From: Streptomyces sp. S.PB5
GTDB taxonomy: Bacteria; Actinomycetota; Actinomycetes; Streptomycetales; Streptomycetaceae
Assembly: GCF_030403745.1 (NCBI RefSeq)
Contig: NZ_JAQMWP010000001.1
Location: forward strand, 1-64,000
Reading direction: 5' to 3'
Length of the DNA stretch: 64,000 bases
Every line of letters begins with the position of its first letter. The first letter of the stretch is position 1. This document shows positions 25,231 through 34,003 of this stretch, one piece after another. The translations under genes and the position numbers were made by a program. The notes below the pieces were generated by a model, which was given only the letters and a program-made list of their open reading frames with translations, did not search any database and was not told where the DNA came from.

Positions 25231-26379
25231 GTGATCGCGTCCGGGAAGGGACCGTCGTACGACACCGCAGGCATCGGTGAGACCGGGCAGCGTCAGGCCG
25301 CCGCCCAGGTCGATCCGCTGGCCGGGCTGCGCGGACCGGGCGATCCGCCCTGGGACGTGTATCTGACCGGCACGGTCTTCCTCGACATCATCTTCACCGG
25401 GCTCGCTTCCGCCCCCGTGCGTGGGACCGAGTCCTGGGCGCGGGGGATGGGGTCGAGCCCCGGCGGGGTCGCGAACATGGCCACCGCGCTGGCCCGGCTG
25501 GGGCTGAAGACGTCCCTCGCGGCGGCCTTCGGGTCCGATCACTACGGCGAGTACTGCTGGGACGCGCTGGCGCAGGGCGAGGGCATCGACCTCTCACTGT
25601 CGCGCACGGTCAGCGGCTGGCACTCTCCGGTGACCGTTTCCATGGCCTACGAGGGGGAGCGGACGATGGTCTCCCACGGCCATGAGCCGCCACCCGAGGA
25701 GCCCGCCCCTGACTGCCCGCCGCGCGCGCGTGCGGCCGTGGCATCGCTGGTGCCGGGCAGGCGGGCGCCGTGGATCGCCCAGGCCGCGAGCAAGGGCACC
25801 CGGATCTTCGGTGACGTCGGCTGGGACGAGACCGGGGAGTGGGACCTGGCGGGCCTGGCCGATCTGGAGCACTGCGAGGCGTTCCTGCCGAACGCGGAGG
25901 AGGCCATGCGGTACACCGGCACCTCCTGCCCGCGTGAGGCCGCCCACGCGCTCACCGCACATGTGCCGGTCGCGGTGGTCACCCTCGGGGCGGAGGGCGC
26001 GTACGCGGTCGACCGGCGCACCGGGGAGGCCGCGGAGGTCCCCGCCATCGCCGTCGAGGCCCTCGACCCCACCGGCGCCGGTGACGTCTTCGTGGCCGGC
26101 TTCGTCACCGGCACGCTCGCCGGCTGGCCCCTGGCGGACCGCCTCGCCTTCGCCGGCCTGACCGCCGCCCTCTCGGTCCAGGAATTCGGCGGCTCCCTCT
26201 CGGCACCGGGCTGGTCCGAGATCGGCGCCTGGTGGCGCAAGGTCCAGTCCGTGGCGGGCCAGGACCCGACGGCCCTGCACCGGTACGGCTTCCTGGCGGA
26301 CCTGGTGCCCGCGGAACAGGCCCGGCCCTGGCCACTGCGACGAGCTGTACCGACGATCGGCTTCCGCCGGTCGGCTTGA
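25231..26379 (+). CDS. PfkB family carbohydrate kinase
   Basis: This 382-residue kinase starts at GTG 25231. The ribokinase fold is shown by the N-terminal GSSPGGVANMATALARLGLKTSLAAAFGSDHYGEYCW (PfkB signature 1 region). The C-terminal anion hole and catalytic Asp lie in ALDPTGAGDVFVAGFVTGTLAGWPLADRL (signature 2, DPTGAGD). An N-terminal extension of about 30 residues precedes the first strand. The substrate is not identifiable. Sitting after the glucarate genes it may phosphorylate a related sugar or keto-acid, but a repeat and 350 bp separate it from them, so the link is weak. Confidence 0.88.
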   Translation: MIASGKGPSYDTAGIGETGQRQAAAQVDPLAGLRGPGDPPWDVYLTGTVFLDIIFTGLASAPVRGTESWARGMGSSPGGVANMATALARLGLKTSLAAAFGSDHYGEYCWDALAQGEGIDLSLSRTVSGWHSPVTVSMAYEGERTMVSHGHEPPPEEPAPDCPPRARAAVASLVPGRRAPWIAQAASKGTRIFGDVGWDETGEWDLAGLADLEHCEAFLPNAEEAMRYTGTSCPREAAHALTAHVPVAVVTLGAEGAYAVDRRTGEAAEVPAIAVEALDPTGAGDVFVAGFVTGTLAGWPLADRLAFAGLTAALSVQEFGGSLSAPGWSEIGAWWRKVQSVAGQDPTALHRYGFLADLVPAEQARPWPLRRAVPTIGFRRSA

Positions 26380-26540
26380 GAGCGGCTTGAGATCGGCCTG
26401 CGATTCAGGGCTGGGGAGGGGGAAGGGGGAGGGGGCTGGTGGCCGGGGGCCATCCGGGCGGGCGTGGTGTGTGGGGCGGTGGTGTTGGCCGGGGGCTTTC
26501 GCCGGTTGGTCCGGCTGGTGTGCGTGGTGCCGGTGATCGT

Positions 26541-26582
26541 GTTCCTGGGGCTGGGGCTGGGGCTGGGGCCGGGGCCGGGGCT
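26541..26582. repeat. G-rich simple repeat
   Basis: Tandem GGGGCT/GGGGCC hexamers occupy this stretch. The G-runs could form a quadruplex. The surrounding 26380-26820 gap has no convincing gene. Confidence 0.7.
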
Positions 26583-26592
26583 GGAGTCCAGG

Positions 26593-26806
26593 GTCCGCGT
26601 GAGGGTCGGCGGACGGGTTTCTGAGGCTGGTGGGGCGGCCCGCTCCCCGCGTTCCGTGCGTCCGGGGGACGGTCGGCGGAGGGGTTTCTCTTGGTGGGCG
26701 GCTACCCCTCGCGTTCCGTGCGTCCGCGTGACGGTCGGTGGACGGGCTTCTCAGGCCGGTGGGGCGGCCGGCCCCCGCGTTCCATGCGTCCGTGTCTCCG
26801 CGTGAC
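26593..26806. repeat. Degenerate tandem repeat, units of 62-67 bp
   Basis: Units begin at about 26593, 26660, 26722 and 26788 (partial). The recurring core is GTCCGCGTGACGGTCGGTGG followed by ACGGGTTTCTCAGGCTGGTG, and each new unit is introduced by CGCGTTCCGTGC. The array lies between the converging PfkB kinase and FAD-binding genes and encodes nothing convincing. Confidence 0.7.
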
Positions 26807-26820
26807 CGTCTGTCGTCGGT

Positions 26821-27534
26821 TCAGGTGGTCCGGGTGGTGAGCGTGGTCACCTCGGTGTGGATCACCTGGCGGGCCTTTTCCGGCAGGGCGCCGATCGAGG
26901 TGTGGTCCAGGGCGTCGAGGGGCGGACCGGCCTGCGGGGCGTACTCCACGCTCTCGCTCAGCACGTCGTAGCCGTCCCGTACGGCGACTCGCAGCAGGCG
27001 TCCCTCCGCCGTGGCCGTCACCGCGGCGGCGACCACCAGCGGGGGCTCGCCGCCCGGGCCGTCGGGGAGCTTGCGGTGGCTGCTGGCCAGAGGGGTGCGC
27101 CAGCGGAGGTTCAGGAGGACCGGGCGCTTGGCCGTGAGCTCGGTGAGGTCGGTCTCGTACGGGCCCTCCGCGTCCAGGACCGTGGCGCGGGCGTCCAGGA
27201 CCAGGGCCGCCGGGAGCAGACAGCGCAGGCTGCTGCCGACTATGTTGCCGCCGACCGTCGCCGTCCGGCGCACCGCGCCCGTGCCGACCCGGGAGGCCGC
27301 CCGGCGCAGTACCTCCGGGACCCGGTCGTCGACCTTGGACAGGAGCACCGCCGCGCCCAGTTCCTCGGCGCCGAGGACATTGGCCTCCGGTACCTCGCGC
27401 AGCGACATGGCCTGCTCCGGGAAGCCGTCCCGTTGCCAGACGGCCCACTGCAGGGTGGCGCCGCCGACGGGTATCGCTCCCTCGGACAGGCACTGCTGTG
27501 CCTCGGACACGGACGTGGGCAGACGCAACAGCAC
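26821..27534 (-). CDS. FAD-binding subunit-like protein of molybdopterin dehydrogenases (orphan)
   Basis: This protein has 237 residues from GTG 27532-27534 (MLLRLPTSVSEAQQ). The frame stays open upstream but there is little family-like sequence there. The FAD_binding_5 fold of CO/xanthine dehydrogenase medium subunits is shown by AIPVGGATLQWAVW, then RVGTGAVRRTATVGGNIVGSSLRCLLPAALVLDARATVLD. The latter is the flavin-binding TIGGNIA-type motif. A CO_deh_flav_C-like part follows (LLNLRWRTPLASSHRKL). Partners for this subunit, the molybdopterin large subunit and the 2Fe-2S small subunit, are absent on both sides. It either pairs with a distant locus or has another role. Confidence 0.75.
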   Translation of the reverse strand: MLLRLPTSVSEAQQCLSEGAIPVGGATLQWAVWQRDGFPEQAMSLREVPEANVLGAEELGAAVLLSKVDDRVPEVLRRAASRVGTGAVRRTATVGGNIVGSSLRCLLPAALVLDARATVLDAEGPYETDLTELTAKRPVLLNLRWRTPLASSHRKLPDGPGGEPPLVVAAAVTATAEGRLLRVAVRDGYDVLSESVEYAPQAGPPLDALDHTSIGALPEKARQVIHTEVTTLTTRTT

Positions 27535-27836
27535 GACCGACCTGCTTTCCCCGGACTTTCGGCGACGGACTTTCGGCGACGGTCTACGCCGCCCGAACAC
27601 GTGTGGCACGGACGGGGCGGATTCTGCCCATCCCCGCGGGGGTCGCATGCAGGGCTCACCGTTTCACTGAGGGCGCCCTCACCGGTCCCGCCCTGGGAGA
27701 CGGTCCGGGAGGCGGTCCGCTCCCGAAAAGGCCTACGGGGTTGTCAGTCCCCCGGCGTACCCTTGAAATCGCCAGGCCGCCCATGTGGCGGGCGAGTCGT
27801 TTCGAGGAGGACGAGCAAGGCCTACAGAGCCGGCCC

Positions 27837-28913
27837 ATGACTCAGACACCCACAGCTCACACACCCGCGCAGGGGCAGGCGAGAGCACAGTTCACCGTCC
27901 CCGCCCAGCACCCCATGGTGACCGTGCTGGGGTCCGGCGACTCCCTTCTGCGCGTGATCGAGAGGGCCTTCCCGGCGGCCGACATCCATGTCCGGGGCAA
28001 TGAGGTCAGCGCGGTCGGCAATCCGGCCGAAGTCGCCCTCATCCAGCGCCTGTTCGACGAGATGATGCTGGTGCTCCGCACCGGACAGCCGATGACGGAG
28101 GACGCAGTGGAACGCTCCATCGCCATGCTCAGAGCGAGTGAGAACGGCGAGGGGGACGGCCCGGAGACCCCGGCCGAGGTCCTCACCCAGAACATTCTCT
28201 CCTCGCGCGGCCGCACGATCCGCCCCAAGACCCTCAACCAGAAGCGGTACGTCGACGCGATCGACAAGCACACGATCGTCTTCGGCATCGGCCCCGCCGG
28301 TACCGGCAAGACCTATCTCGCCATGGCCAAGGCGGTGCAGGCCCTGCAGTCCAAGCAGGTCAACCGCATCATCCTGACCCGGCCGGCCGTGGAGGCCGGA
28401 GAGCGGCTGGGCTTCCTGCCCGGCACGCTCTACGAGAAGATCGACCCCTATCTGCGCCCGCTGTACGACGCGCTGCACGACATGCTCGACCCCGACTCCA
28501 TCCCCCGGCTCATGGCCGCGGGCACGATCGAGGTCGCGCCGCTGGCGTACATGCGCGGCCGTACGCTCAACGACGCCTTCATCATCCTCGACGAGGCCCA
28601 GAACACCTCGCCCGAGCAGATGAAGATGTTCCTCACCCGGCTCGGCTTCGACTCGAAGATCGTGATCACGGGTGACGTGACCCAGGTCGACCTGCCCAAC
28701 GGCACCAAGTCGGGTCTGCGTCAGGTCCAGGACATCCTCGAAGGCCTCGACGACGTCCACTTCTCCCGCCTGTCGTCGCAGGACGTCGTACGGCACAAGC
28801 TGGTCGGCCGTATCGTCGACGCGTACGAGAAGTACGACAGCAAGCACGGCACCGAGAACGGCACGCACAAGGACAAGGGCGGCCGGGGGCGGTCCGGGCA
28901 CAAGGGGAAGTAG
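27837..28913 (+). CDS. phoH: PhoH family protein (P-loop ATPase)
   Basis: This protein has 358 residues from ATG 27837 ([19 protein letters not shown]). The frame is open upstream and ATG 27783 is a second possible start. An N-terminal KH-like/PhoH-N part ([18 protein letters not shown]) precedes the ATPase domain. Walker A is [17 protein letters not shown] near residues 149-157, and Walker B is [23 protein letters not shown]. The family is a predicted RNA-linked ATPase, and its fixed neighbourhood with ybeY and era points to ribosome or rRNA maturation. A Lys/Gly-rich tail ([16 protein letters not shown]) may bind RNA. It starts the phoH-ybeY-corC-era-type cluster, 13 bp before ybeY. Confidence 0.94.
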   Translation: MTQTPTAHTPAQGQARAQFTVPAQHPMVTVLGSGDSLLRVIERAFPAADIHVRGNEVSAVGNPAEVALIQRLFDEMMLVLRTGQPMTEDAVERSIAMLRASENGEGDGPETPAEVLTQNILSSRGRTIRPKTLNQKRYVDAIDKHTIVFGIGPAGTGKTYLAMAKAVQALQSKQVNRIILTRPAVEAGERLGFLPGTLYEKIDPYLRPLYDALHDMLDPDSIPRLMAAGTIEVAPLAYMRGRTLNDAFIILDEAQNTSPEQMKMFLTRLGFDSKIVITGDVTQVDLPNGTKSGLRQVQDILEGLDDVHFSRLSSQDVVRHKLVGRIVDAYEKYDSKHGTENGTHKDKGGRGRSGHKGK

Positions 28914-28926
28914 ACACCTCAGCACC

Positions 28927-29424
28927 ATGTCGATCGACGTCAACAACGAGTCCGGAACCGAGGTCGACGAGCAGGCGATCCTCGACATCGCCCGCTACGC
29001 ACTCGCGCGGATGCGCATCCACCCGCTCTCCGAGCTCTCGGTGATCGTCGTGGACGCCGACGCCATGGAGCAGCTGCACATCCAGTGGATGGACCTGCCG
29101 GGGCCCACGGACGTCATGTCCTTCCCGATGGACGAGCTCAGGCCGCCCAGCAAGGACGACGACGAGCCCCCGCAGGGCCTCCTCGGCGACATCGTGCTCT
29201 GTCCCGAGGTCGCCAAGAAGCAGGGCGAGGAAGCCGAGACGCAGCACACCATGGACGAGGAGCTTCAGCTGCTCACCGTCCACGGTGTGCTGCACCTGCT
29301 CGGATACGACCATGAGGAGCCGGACGAGAAGGCCGAGATGTTCGGCCTCCAGGCGGCCATCGTGGACGGATGGCGGGCCGAGAAGGGGCTGACGGGTCCG
29401 TCTCCCGCCCCGACCGTGTCATGA
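28927..29424 (+). CDS. ybeY: rRNA maturation endoribonuclease YbeY
   Basis: This 165-residue metalloprotein contains the UPF0054 signature [17 protein letters not shown]. Its three histidines (about residues 119, 123 and 129) bind zinc. [14 protein letters not shown] is the other conserved block. YbeY acts in 16S rRNA 3' maturation and ribosome quality control. The start is ATG 28927. Its TGA overlaps the ATG of the CNNM/CBS gene (ATGA). Confidence 0.96.
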   Translation: MSIDVNNESGTEVDEQAILDIARYALARMRIHPLSELSVIVVDADAMEQLHIQWMDLPGPTDVMSFPMDELRPPSKDDDEPPQGLLGDIVLCPEVAKKQGEEAETQHTMDEELQLLTVHGVLHLLGYDHEEPDEKAEMFGLQAAIVDGWRAEKGLTGPSPAPTVS

Positions 29425-30728
29425 GCCTTCCCCTCGTCTCCGGCGCCATCGCGCTGGTGGTCGTCGCCTGGCTCGCCGCCTGTGCGGAGGCGGGCCTGGC
29501 CCGCATGTCGAGCTTCCGCGCCGAGGAGGCCGTCCGCTCCGGGCGGCGCGGCAGTGCCAAGCTCGCCCAGGTCGCCGCCGACCCGACCCGTTATCTCAAC
29601 GTCGCGCTGCTGGTCCGCGTGGCCTGCGAGATGGCCGCGGCCGCCCTGGTCACCTACGCCTGCCTGCAGGAGTTCAACGGCACCACCGAGGCGCTGCTCG
29701 TCGCCATCGGGGTGATGGTGCTGGTGTCGTACGTCGCCGTCGGGGTCTCCCCGCGGACCATCGGCCGCCAGCATCCGCTCAACACGTCCACCGCGGCGGC
29801 GTACGTGCTGCTGCCGCTCGCGCGGGTCATGGGGCCGATCCCGAATCTGCTGATCCTCATCGGCAACGCGCTCACGCCGGGCAAGGGGTTCCGGCGTGGG
29901 CCCTTCGCCTCCGAGGCGGAGCTGCGGGCGCTGGTCGATCTCGCGGAGGCGGAGTCGCTCATCGAGGACGACGAGCGGCGGATGGTGCACTCGGTCTTCG
30001 AGCTGGGGGACACGCTGGTGCGGGAAGTCATGGTGCCCCGGACCGATCTGGTGGTCATCGAGCGGTACAAGACGATCCGTCAGGCGTTGACGCTGGCGCT
30101 CAGGTCCGGGTTCTCGCGGATACCGGTGACCGGGGAGAGCGAGGACGACGTCGTCGGGATCGTGTATCTCAAGGATCTGGCCCGTAAGACGCACATCAGC
30201 CGCGATGCCGAGAGCGAGCTGGTGTCGACGGCGATGCGGCCCGCCGCGTTCGTGCCGGACACCAAGAACGCCGGGGATCTGCTGCGGGAGATGCAGCGGG
30301 ACCGCAACCACGTCGCCGTCGTCATCGACGAGTACGGCGGCACGGCCGGCATCGTCACCATCGAGGACATCCTCGAGGAGATCGTCGGGGAGATCACCGA
30401 CGAGTACGACCGTGAGCTGCCGCCGGTGGAGGAGCTGGGCGAGGAGCGGTACCGGGTCACCGCCCGGCTCGACATCACCGACCTGGGAGACCTGTACGGG
30501 CTCGACGAGTACGACGACGAGGACGTGGAGACCGTCGGAGGCCTGCTCGCCAAGGCGCTCGGGAGGGTGCCGATCGCGGGGGCGTCCTCGGTGGTCGAGC
30601 TTCCGGACGGGCGCGGACTGCGGCTCACCGCGGAGGCCGCCGCGGGGCGGCGGAACAAGATCGTCACGGTGCTGGTGGAGCCGGTGGAGCCGGTGGAGCC
30701 GGTGGAGGACCCCAAGGAGGAAGAGTGA
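29421..30728 (+). CDS. Hemolysin/CorC family CNNM-CBS transporter-like protein
   Basis: This 435-residue protein starts at ATG 29421, overlapping ybeY by 4 bp. The N-terminal CNNM/DUF21 membrane domain has about four hydrophobic segments ([47 protein letters not shown] and others). A CBS pair follows ([84 protein letters not shown]). A CorC_HlyC domain ([31 protein letters not shown]) ends the fold. The family is linked to magnesium/cobalt transport. The name hemolysin is historical. The tail carries [16 protein letters not shown] repeats. It overlaps the next gene (GTGA). Confidence 0.93.
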   Translation: MSLPLVSGAIALVVVAWLAACAEAGLARMSSFRAEEAVRSGRRGSAKLAQVAADPTRYLNVALLVRVACEMAAAALVTYACLQEFNGTTEALLVAIGVMVLVSYVAVGVSPRTIGRQHPLNTSTAAAYVLLPLARVMGPIPNLLILIGNALTPGKGFRRGPFASEAELRALVDLAEAESLIEDDERRMVHSVFELGDTLVREVMVPRTDLVVIERYKTIRQALTLALRSGFSRIPVTGESEDDVVGIVYLKDLARKTHISRDAESELVSTAMRPAAFVPDTKNAGDLLREMQRDRNHVAVVIDEYGGTAGIVTIEDILEEIVGEITDEYDRELPPVEELGEERYRVTARLDITDLGDLYGLDEYDDEDVETVGGLLAKALGRVPIAGASSVVELPDGRGLRLTAEAAAGRRNKIVTVLVEPVEPVEPVEDPKEEE

Positions 30729-31084
30729 CCCCGAAGGAACTGCGGGACTTCTGCCTGTCCTTCAACGCCGCGGTCGAGGACTTCCCCTTCGCTCCGGAGA
30801 TCCCGGTCTTCAAGGTGCTCGGCAAGATGTTCGCGCTGAGCTGGATGGACAGCGAACCGCTGAAGGTCAACCTCAAGTGCGACCCGGAGGACGCGATCCG
30901 GCTCCGCGGCGAGCACGAGGGGCTGATCATTCCCGGGTACCACATGAACAAGCGGCACTGGAACACGGTGACGGTGGACGGTGCGTTGCCGGACCGGCTG
31001 GTGCGGGAGCTCATCGAGGACTCCTACGACCTTGTGGTGGCGGGGCTGCCGCGGGCGGAGCGGCTCCGGCTGGACCGGGGCTGA
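30725..31084 (+). CDS. MmcQ/YjbR family protein
   Basis: This 119-residue protein starts at GTG 30725, inside the upstream stop. The CyaY-like fold is indicated by LSFNAAVEDFPFAPEIPVFKVLGKMFALSWMD and LKCDPEDAIRLRGEHEGLIIPGYHMNKRHWNTVTVDGALPDRLVRELIEDSYDLVVAGLP. The last part holds the typical NKRHWNTV motif. E. coli YjbR has a DNA-binding-like fold, but the function is unknown. Its place in the corC-era cluster is conserved in Streptomyces. Confidence 0.9.
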   Translation: MTPKELRDFCLSFNAAVEDFPFAPEIPVFKVLGKMFALSWMDSEPLKVNLKCDPEDAIRLRGEHEGLIIPGYHMNKRHWNTVTVDGALPDRLVRELIEDSYDLVVAGLPRAERLRLDRG

Positions 31085-31107
31085 GGCGTGGTGTTTATGC
31101 TCGGCTC

Positions 31108-31458
31108 ATGACCGACAGCGCGCTTGATCCCGAGGACCGCAAGATCGTCACCCTGGCTCGTTCCGCGCGGGCTCGCAACGGGGTGCCCGAGGGGGCGGCC
31201 GTGCGGGACGAGACGGGGCGGACCTATGCGGCGGGGACGGTCGCTCTCGACTCGCTGCGGTTGAGCGCGCTGCGGACGGCTGTGGCCATGGCCGTGGCTT
31301 CCGGGGCGAAGTCGCTGGAGGCGGCGGCGGTGGTCACCGAGGCGGAGTCGGTGCCCGCGGAGGATCTCTCGGCGGTACGGGATCTGGGCGGGGCGGCTAC
31401 GCCGGTGCTGGTGGCCGGGCCGGACGGGGCCGTGCGACGGACGGTGTCCGCGGGCTGA
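31108..31458 (+). CDS. Cytidine-deaminase-fold protein lacking zinc ligands
   Basis: This 116-residue protein starts at ATG 31108 (MTDSALDPEDRKIVTLARSARARNG). The order of elements follows cytidine deaminase (helix, GAAVRDETGRTYAAGTV strand pair, then SLRLSALRTAVAMAVASG). However, the catalytic CAE/HAE is replaced by SALRTA, and the later PCxxC pair is absent (EDLSAVRDLGGAATPVLVAGPDG). There is not one cysteine in the protein. It cannot bind zinc in the normal way, so it is probably not a deaminase. It lies between MmcQ and era, where Streptomyces normally carry a gene annotated as cytidine deaminase. A regulatory or structural role is inferred. Confidence 0.82.
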   Translation: MTDSALDPEDRKIVTLARSARARNGVPEGAAVRDETGRTYAAGTVALDSLRLSALRTAVAMAVASGAKSLEAAAVVTEAESVPAEDLSAVRDLGGAATPVLVAGPDGAVRRTVSAG

Positions 31459-31716
31459 GCCCCGGCGTTCCTCGCCCTCAGCCGGCGTCACGAGGCGGCG
31501 TAGCCGCGGTCGGCCGAAATTGAACCTTGTCGTCGTCAGTCTCTCGCGCATCAATGGAACCGGTGGTTCCGACGGTCCGTCAGATTTTTCCCGCCACCCC
31601 CCACACGGAGCGTTCCGCACCACGCCCGTCGGAGGGTCGTCGGCGGGTCGTCGGGTATCTCCCGCATCCATCCCCACATGGCGAATTCCCTGTATGGGAA
31701 GGGAGTCGGAAACCCT

Positions 31717-32190
31717 ATGAGAGGCAAACGAACCGGTACCGGTGCGGCGCTGGTGGTCGGGGCCCTCGCGGTCTCGGGCCTGGCGTTCGCGCCGTCCGCG
31801 GTCGCCGTGACACCTGACACCGCGACCATCACCGCCGACTGCGGAAGCTTCGGCAGCGGTCAGGCCACGCTCACCGCCACCCAGGACGGCACGGCCGCGA
31901 CGATCACCGTCACCTCGGCGATCACCGCGCCGATCGCGCTGTCCGAGGACTCCATCACCTCCACCCTCACCCTGGCGAAGGCCGGTGGCGGCACCGCCAC
32001 CTTCAGCGGCACCGAGAATCCGGCCCTTGCCGCCGGTGACCCGGTCACCGTCGGGCCGCTCAGCGGCACCGTGGCCTCCGGTGACAGCCTTGAGGCCTAC
32101 GGCGGGTCGCTGCAGATCGTCGTCTTCGGGATCACCGTCACCTGCACGGCGACCGGGCCGCAGTCGCCCGGACCGTTCGTGTTCGACTGA
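31717..32190 (+). CDS. Small secreted protein of unknown function
   Basis: This 157-residue protein starts at ATG 31717 (MRGKRTGTGAALVVGALAVSG), with GGGAG about 12 nt ahead. A Sec signal peptide ends near PSAVA (AxA-type cleavage, about residue 30). The mature part is Thr/Ala/Gly-rich and mostly beta: TATITADCGSFGSGQATLTATQDGTAATITVTSAIT and so on, with two cysteines (TADCGSFG and ITVTCTATG) likely forming one disulphide. It looks like a DUF-type immunoglobulin-like extracellular domain. I recognise no family. A leader of about 260 bp, less GC-rich than its surroundings, precedes it. A perfect 15-bp hairpin follows. Confidence 0.78.
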   Translation: MRGKRTGTGAALVVGALAVSGLAFAPSAVAVTPDTATITADCGSFGSGQATLTATQDGTAATITVTSAITAPIALSEDSITSTLTLAKAGGGTATFSGTENPALAAGDPVTVGPLSGTVASGDSLEAYGGSLQIVVFGITVTCTATGPQSPGPFVFD

Positions 32191-32224
32191 GAATCCGCGA
32201 TCGAACCGGGCCAATGGGCCCGTG

Positions 32225-32267
32225 TGGAGCGTCAGTTCAAGCCGCCACGAGCTGAACTGACGCTCCA
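32225..32267. terminator. 15-bp perfect stem, bidirectional terminator
   Basis: TGGAGCGTCAGTTCA (32225-32239) and TGAACTGACGCTCCA (32253-32267) are perfect complements around a 13-nt loop. The hairpin lies between the stop of the secreted protein gene and the stop of the convergent PII gene. Confidence 0.75.
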
Positions 32268-32280
32268 TCAGTTCGCAGTC

Positions 32281-32757
<477 letters not shown>

Positions 32758-32947
32758 TCACCAGGGATGTGTCGGAACGGCCCAGACCGCGGTACTGGCG
32801 CTCGCGTTTCCGGCCGAGCTTGCCATGCTTGTCGAGCTGCTCACGGCGAGGTGAGCGGCGGGGTGAGCGCCGAGGCGGTTCCGGTCCGGGGCCCGGGGTG
32901 ATGTCCGCTGTGCGGCGGGGGTCCGGGGATCAGGGAGAATGGGGGGC

Positions 32948-33901
32948 ATGAGCGTTCGTACCCAGTCATCCGAGCAGTCGGGCCAGCCCGTCCACCGTGC
33001 GGGCTTCGCCTGCTTCGTGGGGCGGCCCAACGCGGGCAAGTCCACCCTCACGAACGCTCTGGTCGGGCAGAAGGTGGCGATCACCGCCAACCAGCCGCAG
33101 ACGACCCGGCACACGGTACGGGGGATCGTGCACCGGCCCGACGCCCAGCTGATCCTGGTCGACACGCCTGGGCTGCACAAGCCGCGGACGCTGCTCGGCG
33201 AGCGGCTCAACGACGTCGTCCGTACGACGTGGGCCGAAGTCGACGTCATCGGGTTCTGCCTCCCCGCGAACGAGAAGCTCGGTCCCGGTGACCGCTTCAT
33301 CGCGAAGGAACTGGCCGGGATCAAGAAGTCCCCGAAGGTCGCCATCGTCACGAAGACGGACCTCGTCGACTCCAAGACCCTCGCCGAGCAGCTCATCGCG
33401 ATCGACCAGCTCGGCAAGGAGCTGGGGATCGAGTGGGCGGAGATCGTGCCGGTGTCGGCGACGGCGAACAAGCAGGTCGACCTGCTCGCCGACCTCCTGG
33501 TCCCGATGCTCCCCGAGGGGCCCGCGCTCTACCCGGACGGTGAGCTCACCGACGAGCCCGAGCAGGTCATGATCGCGGAACTGATCCGCGAGGCCGCGCT
33601 GGAAGGTGTCCGCGACGAGCTCCCCCACTCCATCGCGGTCGTGGTGGAGGAGATGCTCCCCCGCGAGGACCGCCCCGCCGACAAGCCCCTCCTCGACATT
33701 CACGCCTTCGTCTACATCGAGCGCCCCAGCCAGAAGGGCATCATCATCGGCCCCAAGGGCAAGCGCCTGAAGGAGGTCGGTATCAAGTCGCGGAAGCAGA
33801 TCGAGGCGCTGCTGGGGACACCGGTCTTCCTCGATCTGCATGTGAAGGTGGCGAAGGACTGGCAGCGGGATCCTCGGCAGTTGCGGAAGCTGGGGTTCTG
33901 A
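32948..33901 (+). CDS. era: GTPase Era
   Basis: This 317-residue protein starts at ATG 32948 (MSVRTQSSEQ). ATG 32939 is a poorer choice. G-motifs: GRPNAGKSTLTNALVGQKVAI (G1), TTRHTV (G2), LVDTPGLHKPRTLLGERL (G3) and VTKTDLV (G4). The C-terminal KH domain contains FVYIERPSQKGIIIGPKGKRLKEVGIKSRKQIEALLG in segments, and ends DWQRDPRQLRKLGF. Era binds the 3' end of 16S rRNA and checks 30S assembly, which fits the neighbouring ybeY and phoH. The start is preceded by a G-run that could serve as ribosome-binding site. Confidence 0.97.
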   Translation: MSVRTQSSEQSGQPVHRAGFACFVGRPNAGKSTLTNALVGQKVAITANQPQTTRHTVRGIVHRPDAQLILVDTPGLHKPRTLLGERLNDVVRTTWAEVDVIGFCLPANEKLGPGDRFIAKELAGIKKSPKVAIVTKTDLVDSKTLAEQLIAIDQLGKELGIEWAEIVPVSATANKQVDLLADLLVPMLPEGPALYPDGELTDEPEQVMIAELIREAALEGVRDELPHSIAVVVEEMLPREDRPADKPLLDIHAFVYIERPSQKGIIIGPKGKRLKEVGIKSRKQIEALLGTPVFLDLHVKVAKDWQRDPRQLRKLGF

Positions 33902-33911
33902 GGGGTTCTCC

Positions 33912-34003
33912 TCGCCCCGCCGCCCCTACCCGTCCCTCCCTCAGAGGGGGGACCCCCACCGGGGGCTGCCGCCGCCAGACCCCCGCTTCGGCGGACGGGC
34001 TGA
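33912..34003. repeat. Dispersed intergenic repeat, copy 3
   Basis: CGCCCCGCCGCCCCTACCCG, then CTCAGAGGGGGGACCCCCACC, an imperfect CTGCCGCCGCCAG hairpin region, ACCCCCGCTTCGG and CGGACGGGCTGAG match copies 1 and 2 in order. It starts 10 bp after era. The end of the minus-strand regulator gene is inside it. Confidence 0.7.

Noticed and set aside
29421..30728. Calling the CNNM-CBS protein a hemolysin
   Set aside because: The domain order is that of CorC/CNNM metal transport proteins; the hemolysin name is historical.
31459..31716. Possible small RNA or extra gene in the 258-bp gap before the small secreted protein
   Set aside because: Only a slightly less GC-rich leader was seen, with no hairpin-terminator pair and no credible reading frame.
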